Of a stretch of DNA of 64,000 nucleotides, positions 18,246 through 27,519 are shown one piece after another. The stretch comes from Candidatus Gastranaerophilales bacterium. Lineage in GTDB: Bacteria; Cyanobacteriota; Vampirovibrionia; Gastranaerophilales; Gastranaerophilaceae. A program made the position numbers and the translations under genes. Within the stretch, counting starts at the first letter, position 1. Each line of letters begins with the position of its first letter. A model generated the notes under the pieces. That model had not been told where the DNA came from. It saw only the letters and a program-made list of their open reading frames with translations, and searched no databases. Location: NCBI GenBank assembly GCA_944324225.1, contig CALUVL010000004.1:93685-157684 (forward strand). Direction: 5' to 3'.

Positions 18246-19121
18246 ATGAAAAGGGTTGTTATATTTTTATGTTTGATACTTGTGTGTCAGGCGTCTGTGC
18301 TGGCAGAGTCTGAAAAAAACATCACAACTGTTCAGAAAGAAGTTGAGCTTCCGAATATTTTTATCTGGGCTATTCCTGATGATGAAGAACAGCCAGAAGA
18401 AAAAGATAAAAAATCAGAGAAAAAAACAGATGATAATGAACAAGCTGAAGAAGAATCTTCTCAAAAATCAGACAACGAGGAGGAGCCGGTTGTTTTGAAT
18501 GCTGCAACTTTGAAGGGGTATGCGGAATATGTGGAAGATGCGGACGATATTTTGTATATGGATTCTACTGACCTTTTCACGCTTAATATAAAAACTCCGC
18601 AGAAGATTGCATCTGAGGATATTTCCGGAAGTAAATCTTCAATAGATACTAAAAGAAAATATTATATTTCAAAGTTCAAAAGCGAAGAATATGCAATAAG
18701 CCCGTGGAGTCAGAATTATACGGAAAATGACGGAAACTGGTCATTTGGAACTTCATTTGGAAGTGAGATTTCAACATCCCAGCTTGAAAAAACAACCGGA
18801 CTTTTTACAAAGTATGAAAACAAATATTTTTCACTAAGTTCAAATTATAAGAAAAATAACCCGACAACAACGCAAATTCAGACTGATAATTTCAGCATAA
18901 CACCGGAGTTGAAACTCAATAATTATTTTTCAGTGCGGGATGTATTCTCAAAAGATATCACCAGAAACAGAAGGTCAAGTGAACTTATATTTTCAGTGAA
19001 TCCGCTGGGAGCAAAAGATGCAGACAGAATGCGCTTTGATGTCGGCGCAAAGCAGACTTATGACATTAATACCGGAAATACCTGGTCTCAGTTGAATTTT
19101 ACAACAAATTTTAAATTGTAA
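18246..19121 (+). CDS. Secreted or outer-membrane protein with acidic linker and beta-rich C-terminal part
   Basis: 291 residues. A signal peptide (MKRVVIFLCLILVCQASVLA) is followed by a strongly acidic, Lys/Glu-rich segment at about residues 50-85. The last 140 residues alternate polar and hydrophobic residues in strand-like blocks (WSFGTSFGSEIS, YFSLSSNYKKN, SQLNFTTNFKL), as in small outer-membrane barrels. The very last residue is Leu rather than the classical Phe. No family is recognised. It is divergent from the G12 prepilin and has its own promoter. Confidence 0.6.
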   Translation: MKRVVIFLCLILVCQASVLAESEKNITTVQKEVELPNIFIWAIPDDEEQPEEKDKKSEKKTDDNEQAEEESSQKSDNEEEPVVLNAATLKGYAEYVEDADDILYMDSTDLFTLNIKTPQKIASEDISGSKSSIDTKRKYYISKFKSEEYAISPWSQNYTENDGNWSFGTSFGSEISTSQLEKTTGLFTKYENKYFSLSSNYKKNNPTTTQIQTDNFSITPELKLNNYFSVRDVFSKDITRNRRSSELIFSVNPLGAKDADRMRFDVGAKQTYDINTGNTWSQLNFTTNFKL

Positions 19122-19210
19122 ATTTATTAAATAAGGGTTGTTATAAGGAATTATTTCGCTTATAATAAAATTAGTTTCCGGAGGATATCCGGAACAAAAG
19201 TGAGGTATGT

Positions 19211-19645
19211 GTGGCGGATTTTGAAAATGGCGGCAATAACGAAAGTTTTTCTCCTGAAATTCCGGTTGTGGAATCTTCCATGGCCGTAGCAGAGGAGGTT
19301 GTTGTAACATCACAAAAGGTCAAAAAAAAGTCAAAAGTTAAAAAAGGTATTTATTATTCATTTTTAACTCTTGTGCTTTTATTTTGCCTTGTGCAAGTTG
19401 GCTTTGGGGCAATTTTAAATATCTCTAAAACCATATCTTATAAAACAAAAATTAATACACTGGAAAAGGTTCGGGATGATGCAGAAGCACGCAACCGGGA
19501 TTTGAAAGATGATATAAAGCAATTTTCAACAGCAACTTCTCTTGAAGGAATTGCAAGAAATAACCTCAAAATGGCCGGTGAAGATGAGGTGCTTGTAATT
19601 ATCAACGAGCCGAAAGATACAGATAAAAACAAAATGAAAAAATGA
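19211..19645 (+). CDS. FtsB/DivIC-like septum protein (candidate)
   Basis: 144 residues from a GTG with GAGG five bases upstream. A basic tail leads to one membrane helix (about 47-69), a short coiled coil (about 74-107) and LEGIARNNLKMAGEDEVLVI. That last part fits the FtsB/DivIC signature (iE.iARe.L.m..p.E.v..i). Such proteins form a complex with FtsL and FtsQ at the division site. The acidic N-terminal extension of some 35 residues is unusual. The TPR gene follows after 42 bp on the same strand. Confidence 0.65.
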   Translation: MADFENGGNNESFSPEIPVVESSMAVAEEVVVTSQKVKKKSKVKKGIYYSFLTLVLLFCLVQVGFGAILNISKTISYKTKINTLEKVRDDAEARNRDLKDDIKQFSTATSLEGIARNNLKMAGEDEVLVIINEPKDTDKNKMKK

Positions 19646-19687
19646 TAAAGATGTCCGGTTTAATAATGAAGCAGGGGATGGAGATTT

Positions 19688-21256
19688 ATGCAGGAAAATG
19701 AAGTATTAGATTATATAAAGCAGGCGTTTGAGTTGAAAAATCAGGGCTGTTACAAGCAGGCTATAGAAATGCTTTATAAAACTCTGGAAGCAGAAATAGA
19801 TAATAGTGAAATCCTTTACCAGCTGGGTGAACTTTATTTTCAACTTCACAACTATCCGAGAGCCGAAAAGTATATTGAAAAAGTCCTTCAAAAACTTCCT
19901 TCTCACATTGAGTCATACAAGCTTTTGAAAGAAATATACCTCAGGCAGAATGACCTCAAAAGTGCAAGAACAGTTGCAGAAAAAATCTATACTCTGGAAG
20001 GTTCCTCCAAAAATCTTGCTGAACTTATAAAAATTTTATCTTCCCTTGCTGAATATGACGAAATAGAAAAATATATGGCTTCTAATCCGAAAAATAGTGA
20101 TGTTCTTTTTGAATATGCACAATCTTTATATGCCCGCAATAATTCAGACAGTGCTCTGGAAGTCTTAAATTCACTGGATTTAAATATAGACAGTGCTCAA
20201 ATTTTAAAAGGGAAAATTCTTTTTGAAAAAGGAGACTATGAGTCTGCACGGGAGATTTTTAAAAGCCTTGAAAGAGTTACCGAAAATGATGAAGTGTTGA
20301 ATTTTTTAGGGCTTTTTGTTCTAGATGATGGCGATTATACGGGTGCAATAAAATATTTTTCCAAAGCTTCGTCAATGAACAAAAATAAACCGGTATATTA
20401 TTACAATCTCGGAAATGCATACTATCTTAACGGGTGGATGTCAGAAGCAGAAGATGCTTTCAAAAAAGCAATAGGGTTGAAACCGGATAACGCAGATTAC
20501 AGATACTCAATGGGGTATCTGTATTACAAACGGAAAGATTTTGAAAAGGCAAAAAGCGAAGTTAAATATATTTTGGAGCTTAATCCTGAGCATTTGCAGG
20601 CAAAGGTTTTGCAGGCTCTGTTAAAGTTTGAAGATAAGGATTTTTTGGGGGCACAAAAAATCCTTGAAGAAAATCTTGCAAAGGCTCCTGATGATTTTTA
20701 TACAAAATCTGCTCTTGCAAAGATTTATAAAGAACTTTTAATCTTTGATAAAGCCGAAAGCTTATATAAAGATTTGATATCAAAATTTCCAGAAGACCTC
20801 ACAAATCAGTGTGAATTTGCGGATTTATATATAAAAGAGAAGAAATATAATGAGGCTATAGAGCTTGCAGAAAATTTAATTCAAGAAAACGAAAATTTTT
20901 TAGAAGCTTATATTATATGTGCAAAAGCAGCTTTGAGTAAAGGTGATTTTGAAAAAGCAAAAATAATGGCGCAAAGTGTTATAGCACTTGATATAAATTG
21001 TTCTGACGGATATTATTATCTTGCTCTTGTGCGTTCTGCCGAACACGATTTTGATGAAGCTGTAGAGTGTATGAAAAGAGCAATTTTATATGATGTTGAC
21101 AATCCTGTCTATTACGCAGCGATGAGTAGTTTGTACAGCGAAAAAAGCGATTATGCATCAGCATTTGAATACATAAAAGAGGCTCAAGCTCTTAACCAGA
21201 ATAACGAGGAATACAAAAGCATATACAAAGAACTTGCTGCTATTAATCGTAAATAA
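19688..21256 (+). CDS. TPR-repeat protein
   Basis: 522 residues, almost wholly made of tetratricopeptide repeats; about fourteen helical pairs can be traced (for example YQLGELYFQLHNYPRAEKY, YYNLGNAYYLNGWMSEAEDA, YRYSMGYLYYKRKDFEKAKS). No signal peptide, membrane helix or extra domain is seen, so it is a cytoplasmic scaffold of unknown partner. GGAG lies before the ATG. It follows the FtsB-like gene, which hints at a division or envelope role, but that is only context. Confidence 0.8.
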   Translation: MQENEVLDYIKQAFELKNQGCYKQAIEMLYKTLEAEIDNSEILYQLGELYFQLHNYPRAEKYIEKVLQKLPSHIESYKLLKEIYLRQNDLKSARTVAEKIYTLEGSSKNLAELIKILSSLAEYDEIEKYMASNPKNSDVLFEYAQSLYARNNSDSALEVLNSLDLNIDSAQILKGKILFEKGDYESAREIFKSLERVTENDEVLNFLGLFVLDDGDYTGAIKYFSKASSMNKNKPVYYYNLGNAYYLNGWMSEAEDAFKKAIGLKPDNADYRYSMGYLYYKRKDFEKAKSEVKYILELNPEHLQAKVLQALLKFEDKDFLGAQKILEENLAKAPDDFYTKSALAKIYKELLIFDKAESLYKDLISKFPEDLTNQCEFADLYIKEKKYNEAIELAENLIQENENFLEAYIICAKAALSKGDFEKAKIMAQSVIALDINCSDGYYYLALVRSAEHDFDEAVECMKRAILYDVDNPVYYAAMSSLYSEKSDYASAFEYIKEAQALNQNNEEYKSIYKELAAINRK

Positions 21257-21347
21257 ATATTACAAAATAAAAAAATTGTCTAATAAAAATTTGTCCTTAA
21301 ATAAATATTATATATACTATTAAGTATGTAGTAGTTCGGAGGAGATA

Positions 21348-22040
21348 GTGGATATTAAGAAGATAAAAAAAACAGCCGGAGCAATATTATTGGCAACCCT
21401 GATGGTTTCGTCGCTGCCCGCATATTCTTTCGGAAAGAAAGACGATATAATAATTCCGGAGAATTACCCTGAAAAATATAACGTTGAATATGTAAAACAA
21501 ATAAAAAATCTTTATAAAGATGTAAGCGACGATCATATTTTTTATGTGGCGCTTGATATGCTGAAAGACACAAACGGGGAATTTTCACGCCGTGCAATTA
21601 TGGGCAACAATCTTTCCAAAAAGCCCGTCAGAATAATGTTTAAGGATTTAAGTACAATAAGACCTGATTACGCGGATTATGACGCATTAGGGTGGAAAAA
21701 AGGCGGGCGGCTTTATATATTTATAAACCCCAAGCACAAAGAAGCACCTCCCGGGGCAATTGCGGCATTGCTTTCGCATGAAGCGCTTCATCAGGATGAG
21801 TATAATTCAATAGCAGAGGAAACTTATGCCTGGACAATGGAAGCATCTGTGTGGAGTGAAATCGTGGAACTTTACCCCGAGAGTGACGAGAATTTGAGTC
21901 CTCTTGTTACAAGAGAAAACACCCTGAAAAAACTCTTTGAAAAAGGCAATTACTCAAGCAAATATATTAGAAAAACAGTTCAATCAAACGAAGGCTATAA
22001 GGGGCTTCCTGCAACATCCCCGGGTTTTGAGGATTTATAA
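21348..22040 (+). CDS. Secreted HEXXH metallopeptidase-like protein
   Basis: 230 residues from a GTG with GGAGGAG upstream. An N-terminal signal segment (AGAILLATLMVSSLPAYS) is followed by a soluble domain. SHEALHQDEYNSIAEE contains the zinc motif His144-Glu145-x-x-His148 with acidic residues at 157-158 that could supply the third ligand. I cannot name the family. A ctpA-type gene follows 117 bp downstream on the same strand, so the two may act together in envelope proteolysis. Confidence 0.6.
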   Translation: MDIKKIKKTAGAILLATLMVSSLPAYSFGKKDDIIIPENYPEKYNVEYVKQIKNLYKDVSDDHIFYVALDMLKDTNGEFSRRAIMGNNLSKKPVRIMFKDLSTIRPDYADYDALGWKKGGRLYIFINPKHKEAPPGAIAALLSHEALHQDEYNSIAEETYAWTMEASVWSEIVELYPESDENLSPLVTRENTLKKLFEKGNYSSKYIRKTVQSNEGYKGLPATSPGFEDL

Positions 22041-22157
22041 GAGTGTTGTTGTATTAAAAATATCAGCCATTTGAAGCATCATTTTGTTGTTATACGAATT
22101 TTAAATCTTTGTATTCCTTGACTAATCATAAAGTATATTGATTAAAAAAAGGCCTTG

Positions 22158-23423
22158 ATGTTAAATATTCGTATGAAGAAAATACAGGTCATATGTTTTA
22201 TACTAACAATAGTGCTTCTGGCTGCCCTCAACAAGTTTGTTATGAACGTGAACACAAACATGTATTCAATGGACACAACAGAACTTGTAAACCACGAGCA
22301 TGTTTCAAGCCAGAAACTTTTTGACAATGTCTGGCAGACAGTCAAAAATAACTACTATGACCCGACAATGAACCATCAGTCCTGGTCAAGATGGAAAGAA
22401 CATTATCACGGAAAAATTAAAACAGATGAAGATGCAAAAGTCGCAATAGACACAATGCTTGCCAGTCTGGATGATCCGTATTCAAAATACATGGATAAAG
22501 AAGAATACAATGAACAAAACACTTCAATTGATTCAAAAATCACGGGTATCGGTGTGAATATTGCCTCAATTTCAGGAAAAGTTCACATAATAAACGTACT
22601 GGATGGGACTCCTGCTCAGGCTGCAAATCTTCAATCAGGCGATATAATTCTCGATATTGACGGCAAAACAGTCAACGGACTTCCTTTGTCGGACGTTGCG
22701 GCGCTTGTGAAAGGCCCTGAAAATACTTTTGTTCAGATGACAATTCTGCGTAACAAAGACAAGTTTGTCAAAAAAGTTATGCGAAAAGAAATAAAAATTA
22801 AAACAGTAAAGAGCTCAATGGATAAGAATATAGGCTATATTCAGATTTCGAGCTTCCTTGGCACCTCAACACCCAGTGAATTTATGGAAGCCGTAGAAAA
22901 GACAAAAGATGCAGACGGTTTAATTCTTGATTTGCGCGGAAACACAGGCGGACTTCTTCCGAATGCAATATTCATCGCAAATCTGTTTATTCCTGACGGT
23001 AATCTCGTAAGCATTGTAGGACGAAACAATTACAGATATGACATATATGCTCAGGATACGGAATTTGAAATCAACAAGCCTATGATAGTTCTTGTAGACG
23101 GCGCAAGCGCAAGTGCCAGTGAAATTCTTTCGGGCGCACTCAGAGATTATAAAAAAGCAAAGCTTCTAGGAACAAAAACTTTTGGCAAAGGTATGGTTCA
23201 AAAAATAATGCCTCTTCCGAATGAAACAGGTCTTAATCTTACAATTGCCAAGTATCTTACTCCTGGCGGTTCTGATATAAATAAGGTTGGTATCGCTCCA
23301 GATATTGAAGTTAAGTTGACAATGGATGATATTAATAACAAAAAAGACATCCAGCTCGAAACAGCCAAAACTGTTCTGGAACAGATGATAGAGTCAGAAT
23401 CAAAAACGGCTTTAAAAAAATAA
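22158..23423 (+). CDS. C-terminal processing protease (S41, CtpA-type)
   Basis: 421 residues from the ATG at 22158 (AAAGG five bases upstream; a TTG lies just before it). An N-terminal membrane anchor (about 10-27) puts the rest outside the membrane. A PDZ domain spans about residues 115-200 (GIGVNIAS...GTPAQAANLQSGDIILDIDG). The S41 catalytic part has LDLRGNTGGLL, then GASASASEI with Ser319 and TFGKG with Lys344, the 25-residue spacing of the Ser-Lys dyad in plant D1 protease. It trims or degrades periplasmic proteins from their C termini. Confidence 0.9.
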   Translation: MLNIRMKKIQVICFILTIVLLAALNKFVMNVNTNMYSMDTTELVNHEHVSSQKLFDNVWQTVKNNYYDPTMNHQSWSRWKEHYHGKIKTDEDAKVAIDTMLASLDDPYSKYMDKEEYNEQNTSIDSKITGIGVNIASISGKVHIINVLDGTPAQAANLQSGDIILDIDGKTVNGLPLSDVAALVKGPENTFVQMTILRNKDKFVKKVMRKEIKIKTVKSSMDKNIGYIQISSFLGTSTPSEFMEAVEKTKDADGLILDLRGNTGGLLPNAIFIANLFIPDGNLVSIVGRNNYRYDIYAQDTEFEINKPMIVLVDGASASASEILSGALRDYKKAKLLGTKTFGKGMVQKIMPLPNETGLNLTIAKYLTPGGSDINKVGIAPDIEVKLTMDDINNKKDIQLETAKTVLEQMIESESKTALKK

Positions 23424-23426
23424 AAT

Positions 23427-23708
23427 CTATTTATCTTTAAAGAAGTTTCGTTTTTCGTAAGCCTTTCTGCTTATAATAAGTCCGCACTTTGAACAGGCAA
23501 AAGTTTCTCCGGTGCTATCAACAGGCATAAAAACATGTTCACACGTGCTGCTGTCATCTTCATCTTCAAAAGATAGGTTTAACGGATCAACAGCCCTTTC
23601 GTCTTCAAGTTTGTCAATAATTTTTTCAACCCTGTCTTTTTTCAAATATTTAACAAAGAGTTCAATAAAATACATATTATAATCTGAATCTTTCAGGTAG
23701 AAGTTCAT
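23427..23708 (-). CDS. Small zinc-finger-like protein
   Basis: 93 residues. The C-terminal half holds CEHVFMPVD...FACSKCGLII, a possible four-ligand zinc site (Cys, His and a CxxC). The N-terminal half is helical (YFIELFVKYLKKDRVEKIIDKLED). Its start overlaps the end of cdd by 32 bp, so it is the second gene of a two-gene transcript. The function is not known. Confidence 0.6.
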   Translation of the reverse strand: MNFYLKDSDYNMYFIELFVKYLKKDRVEKIIDKLEDERAVDPLNLSFEDEDDSSTCEHVFMPVDSTGETFACSKCGLIISRKAYEKRNFFKDK

Positions 23709-24060
23709 TGAAATTACGGACTATTGGGCCGTTTTCGCCTTCGGTGATAATATCAATGCCTTCTTTTGAAGAAAAATCTGAAATAACCTGCCGGCATGCT
23801 CCGCAGGGAAGGCAATCCTTGCTGTTTGGAGAATATATTGCAACAGCTGTAATTTCTTTTTCTCCTGCCGCAATAGCGCTTCCAATTGCGTTTCTTTCAG
23901 CGCAAATAGTAAGACCGTAGCTGGAGTTTTCAAAGTTACAGCCTTCATATATATTTCCGCTGGCTCCGACAACACATGCGCCAACTGCAAAACGTGAGTA
24001 TGGTGAATATGAATTTTTAGAAACTTCTTTTGCTTTGTCCAGTAAAATTTGATAATCCAT
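23677..24060 (-). CDS. cdd: Cytidine deaminase
   Basis: 127 residues, the size of the homotetrameric class. It deaminates cytidine and deoxycytidine for pyrimidine salvage. YSRFAVGACVVG binds the substrate. CAERNAI provides Cys53 and the catalytic Glu55, and PCGACRQV provides Cys86 and Cys89, giving the three-cysteine zinc site. An AGGAGA site lies before the ATG. Confidence 0.93.
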   Translation of the reverse strand: MDYQILLDKAKEVSKNSYSPYSRFAVGACVVGASGNIYEGCNFENSSYGLTICAERNAIGSAIAAGEKEITAVAIYSPNSKDCLPCGACRQVISDFSSKEGIDIITEGENGPIVRNFNELLPERFRL

Positions 24061-24140
24061 CTGCTATTCTCCTGTGTATTGTGTATTTTAAATTATATTT
24101 ATTTAAAAATAATCGGTTAGTTGGATGAGAAATTCTGTGG

Positions 24141-24146
24141 TACAAT
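24141..24146 (+). promoter_or_regulatory. -10 element TACAAT 6 nt before the ATG at 24153
   Basis: The hexamer, the six-base gap and the lack of a ribosome site match the leaderless set. A convincing -35 is not seen. Confidence 0.45.
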
Positions 24147-24152
24147 AAGATT

Positions 24153-24971
24153 ATGAAAATTTTGTTAAAGTTGTTAGTGTTAATAAGTTTGCTGATACCG
24201 CTGAGAGCAGATGCCGTAACTTTTGGAGTACTGGTTCTTCCTGCTGATATAACCAATGTATGTAACAATTATTATTGTTTTGAGGAAGTCTCCAACATTG
24301 TTGCAGCGGATGTAATAGCAAATTTTAGCCGTTCCAATAAGGTTGCAGCGCCGAATTTGGATGTTGTGAGAGCAAGAATTGCTTCCAATCCGGAACTTCA
24401 GAATCTTGTCGGCGAAGCTTTAAGAAAATATAATCGTGCAAATAACCTTGATATGCCTGCAATTCAGAAAATATCACAAGCATTCGGAGTTAAATCTGTA
24501 CTTTTGATTTCAAGTTCAGGAATGACAAGAAAAAGTAATTTGCGTCGCAGTGTATGGGAAATCCTTGATTTATCAAGCCGTTTTGATATTGTTTATCCTT
24601 TTGAGATGGAAACAAATGCAGTTCTTGTAGATTCTGTCAACGGGCTTGTTATGTGGAGCGGAAGTTACAAAAGAAAGCTCGGAAATAACAATGACGAATT
24701 TAACGGGAAAAGCCAATCTCAGGCAGCCGCAAAATTTGAACAGATTGTAATGTACAGTGAAGCCATTGCAGGAAGAAGTATTGCACAGAATGTCATTTTA
24801 AGATTTTTCCCGAAAACGACAGATCCTGTTGTTTCAAAAAATGTTACAAATGATGTTTCTACGGGCACTCTTATGAAAATGAATAATACTTCGCTTCCGG
24901 ATATATTTCGTAATAAAGATATCAAAAATGAAAATGAAAGGGATTTTGGCGAAATCCTTTATGGACTTTGA
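24153..24971 (+). CDS. Exported protein, possibly CsgG/LpoB-like fold
   Basis: 272 residues. A signal peptide (MKILLKLLVLISLLIPLRADA) precedes a mature part with GVLVLPADITN, then VAADVIANFSRSNKV, and later FGVKSVLLISSS and DSVNGLVMWSGSYKRK. The order strand-helix-strand with a final VLVDSVNGLVMWSG recalls the TolB/CsgG/LpoB nucleotide-like fold, but the match is only structural guesswork. No lipobox Cys is seen. Its 3' end overlaps the convergent gene at 24959 by 13 bp. Confidence 0.55.
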   Translation: MKILLKLLVLISLLIPLRADAVTFGVLVLPADITNVCNNYYCFEEVSNIVAADVIANFSRSNKVAAPNLDVVRARIASNPELQNLVGEALRKYNRANNLDMPAIQKISQAFGVKSVLLISSSGMTRKSNLRRSVWEILDLSSRFDIVYPFEMETNAVLVDSVNGLVMWSGSYKRKLGNNNDEFNGKSQSQAAAKFEQIVMYSEAIAGRSIAQNVILRFFPKTTDPVVSKNVTNDVSTGTLMKMNNTSLPDIFRNKDIKNENERDFGEILYGL

Positions 24972-25255
24972 TTTGGTTTAAGTTGAGGCAGAGGCTTAAA
25001 TTCCGGATTTAATTTTTGAGGAATATTCTGGACTTTAGGGTTGTTATTTTGATTTTGCGGAGGATCAAAGGTTCTTGAATTTTCGGTTTTTTCTTTGATA
25101 CCGCTTCCTGTGGATTTTGGTACTTCTCTTTTCATTTCAACTTGAGCCGGAGTAGTTGCTGCAACACTGTCAAGTTCTTCCATTCTTGTCTTTGCATCAA
25201 GAAATGCAAGTATGCCGACAACCATAATTGAAAATATAATAAAAAAATTCTTCAT
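24959..25255 (-). CDS. Small membrane-anchored proline/asparagine-rich protein
   Basis: 98 residues. One N-terminal membrane helix (FFIIFSIMVVGILAFLDA) is followed by a disordered tail rich in Pro, Asn, Gln and Lys. AAAGGT lies before the ATG. It has no recognisable domain. Confidence 0.5.
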   Translation of the reverse strand: MKNFFIIFSIMVVGILAFLDAKTRMEELDSVAATTPAQVEMKREVPKSTGSGIKEKTENSRTFDPPQNQNNNPKVQNIPQKLNPEFKPLPQLKPNQSP

Positions 25256-25355
25256 TAATTTTACCTTTCTTTTTGTAACATTATAATTTCATAAAGTGAT
25301 TAAAAAATTACCTGACCGGCTGGCATTTTAAGGGAAGTAAAGATATATTTATAAC

Positions 25356-25384
25356 TTGCATAAACACTTTTCTGATGATAAGAT
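25356..25384 (+). promoter_or_regulatory. Probable promoter of the zinc-ribbon gene
   Basis: TTGCAT (25356-25361), a 17-bp spacer and TAAGAT (25379-25384) lie 36 bp before the ATG at 25421. Confidence 0.45.
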
Positions 25385-25420
25385 GTTAGAGTTGATTTGA
25401 TGAAATAAAAGGGGAATTTT

Positions 25421-25588
25421 ATGGCAAGATTAATCAGACCTACCTGGGCAATAAGATGTGTACAATCAGGATGCAAAACTCTGTTTGAAGTAGCCAAGCT
25501 GGAAGACGGCAAACAGCAAGAAGTTGTATGCCCTAATTGCGGGGAACATTATGTTTATCCGATAAACAGTGATGAAGACGAAAAATAG
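25421..25588 (+). CDS. Small zinc-ribbon protein
   Basis: 55 residues. A CVQSGC pair and a CPNCGEHY pair about 32 residues later form a zinc-ribbon pattern; the rest is short and ends in an acidic tail (NSDEDEK). AAAAGGGGA lies before the ATG and a promoter precedes it. The radical SAM gene starts 20 bp downstream, so they share a transcript. The role is unknown. Confidence 0.7.
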   Translation: MARLIRPTWAIRCVQSGCKTLFEVAKLEDGKQQEVVCPNCGEHYVYPINSDEDEK

Positions 25589-25608
25589 AACCGTTTGAAC
25601 GTATTCTT

Positions 25609-26535
25609 ATGCAATTTAACAATACAGACAAACGATATAATCAATTCAGTGCATATTTAAAGAACAAATTCGGCGCCAGGGTTTATAAAATAACGCTTGA
25701 TGCCGGATTTTCTTGTCCGAACAGGGACGGAAAAATTTCCCGCGGTGGCTGTATATTCTGTGATGAGGGCGGGAGTTTTTCACAGGCGCACTCAAACCTT
25801 CTGTCTATAGAAGATCAGGTTCAGGAAGGAATAAAAAATCTGACTTCAAGATTTAAGGCGGAAAAGTTTATGTCGTATTTTCAGGCTTTTTCAAATACAT
25901 ATAAACCGGCAGGAGAGCTTAAAAAAATATATGATTCCGCCCTTTGTGACGACAGAATTGTCGGGCTTTCAATCGGAACCCGCCCTGACTGTGTTGATGA
26001 TGAAAAATTAAAACTGATTTCAGAATACAAAGACGATTATTACACATGGATTGAGTACGGGCTTCAGTCGGTTCACGACAAAACTCTGAAGAGAATTAAC
26101 AGAGGACACGATTACGACTGCTTTTTGAGGGCTTACGAAAAAACAAAAGCATACGGAATAAATGTTTGTGTGCATGTGATTTTCGGGCTGTGGGAAACTC
26201 ATGACGAAATTATGCAAACCGCTAAGGAGCTTGCACGTTTGAATGTTGACGGGGTTAAAATACACCAGCTTTGCGCTCTTGAACATACAAAGCTTGCTGA
26301 TATGTACAGAGCCGGTGAAATAGATTTTATGAGCGAGGATGAATACATACAAACAGTCTGTGATTTTTTGGAATATCTTTCGCCTCAAACCACAATCCAC
26401 AGACTTGCAGGCAACGGATTTTCTAAAACACTTATTGCGCCGAAGTGGCTCGGCAAAAAAATGGATTGTCTGAATAAAATTGACCGAACATTTTTAGAAC
26501 GAAATTCCTGGCAGGGCAGTAAATACTGCGGTTGA
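25609..26535 (+). CDS. Radical SAM protein, YhcC type
   Basis: 308 residues. The N terminus (YNQFSAYLKNKFGARVYKI) and the cluster motif Cys-PNRDGKISRGG-Cys-IF-Cys are those of the TIGR01212/YhcC family, in which the first two cysteines are farther apart than in the normal CxxxCxxC. YFQAFSNTYKP, the SIGTRPDC segment and IEYGLQSVHDKTLKRINRGHD follow. The family binds a 4Fe-4S cluster; its substrate is not settled to my knowledge. No clear ribosome site lies before the ATG; it may rely on coupling to the zinc-ribbon gene. Confidence 0.88.
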   Translation: MQFNNTDKRYNQFSAYLKNKFGARVYKITLDAGFSCPNRDGKISRGGCIFCDEGGSFSQAHSNLLSIEDQVQEGIKNLTSRFKAEKFMSYFQAFSNTYKPAGELKKIYDSALCDDRIVGLSIGTRPDCVDDEKLKLISEYKDDYYTWIEYGLQSVHDKTLKRINRGHDYDCFLRAYEKTKAYGINVCVHVIFGLWETHDEIMQTAKELARLNVDGVKIHQLCALEHTKLADMYRAGEIDFMSEDEYIQTVCDFLEYLSPQTTIHRLAGNGFSKTLIAPKWLGKKMDCLNKIDRTFLERNSWQGSKYCG

Positions 26536-26721
26536 TTTATGGAAGGGATTTAAAATTACGAAAATTAATAAAACAGTTTACAAACTTGGCTAAATGTGAG
26601 ATAATTGGTTTAGTAAAAGGGTTTGTAAATTTTTATTAACGAAATTTGTCGGAAACAGCAAAAAAAATATTTTACGTTTATTAGAGTATTAGCAATAGTC
26701 TAATAAAGAAATGGAGAAAAT

Positions 26722-27516
26722 ATGTTATCAATTCATCCTGTAATTAATCAGAATTATCGTATGAAACCTTCATTTGGCGAACGTCCGGATGATACTATGA
26801 TAGATGATGCGGATTACCGGCGCGGGCTGGAAGATCTTAAACGCCGGCGTGACGAGGAAGAACGTCAGTGGCTTGACCGCCGTTCCGAAATGCAGGGAAT
26901 GATTGATGATAAAGAAGCTCCGGTTGCAAAACCGCTTAAGACTGCTTTGAAAATCGGAATAGCAGGCTCTGCGGCTGCTCTTGGTGCTTTGGGTACCGGA
27001 TACAGTGCAAGATATTTGATGGAACAAGGTCAGAGTATCGCCAAATCCAAGCAGATTAAAAATTTAGGCAAATTCCTCAACAAACATATTACCGAACCTG
27101 TTTTGAAAGGTTTGAAGGCTGTTAAAACTTTTGTCGGAAAACAAATTGATAAAGTTAAAACTTCAAAAACATATACAGAAGGTAAAACAAAACTCCATAA
27201 TAAAAATGAAGCTTTCAAAAAAACAAGCTTCGCACAATTCTTTTCTAAAACAACAAAGAAAATTTCTGGCAACAAGGTCGTTCAAAAAGTTACCGGTTTT
27301 GTCGACGGAATATTCAACGGATTTGCAGAAGGTGTAGTTAAACTATACAACAAAATAGCAGGCATAAATCGTAAAGACGCAGTCGCAAATACCCTTGGCG
27401 CAGCCGGCGGTGTTTCAATGGGTGCTGAAACTTTGATGAAACAAAATGAAGAAGAAGCAAAAGAAAAAGCCGAAAAAGAAATTGGCGAAGAATATGTCAG
27501 CTATGAGGAGGTATAA
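26722..27516 (+). CDS. Hypothetical basic protein with one Gly/Ala-rich hydrophobic segment
   Basis: 264 residues. A charged N-terminal part (KPSFGERP, then RRGLEDLKRRRDEEERQ) precedes a Gly/Ala-rich hydrophobic stretch at about 74-92 (LKIGIAGSAAALGALGTGY). A long Lys-rich helical region and a second small-residue segment (NTLGAAGGVSMGAE) follow before an acidic end. I do not recognise a family. GGAG lies before the ATG. The next gene starts 3 bp after the stop, and its ribosome site is inside this gene. Confidence 0.6.
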   Translation: MLSIHPVINQNYRMKPSFGERPDDTMIDDADYRRGLEDLKRRRDEEERQWLDRRSEMQGMIDDKEAPVAKPLKTALKIGIAGSAAALGALGTGYSARYLMEQGQSIAKSKQIKNLGKFLNKHITEPVLKGLKAVKTFVGKQIDKVKTSKTYTEGKTKLHNKNEAFKKTSFAQFFSKTTKKISGNKVVQKVTGFVDGIFNGFAEGVVKLYNKIAGINRKDAVANTLGAAGGVSMGAETLMKQNEEEAKEKAEKEIGEEYVSYEEV

Positions 27517-27519
27517 ATA

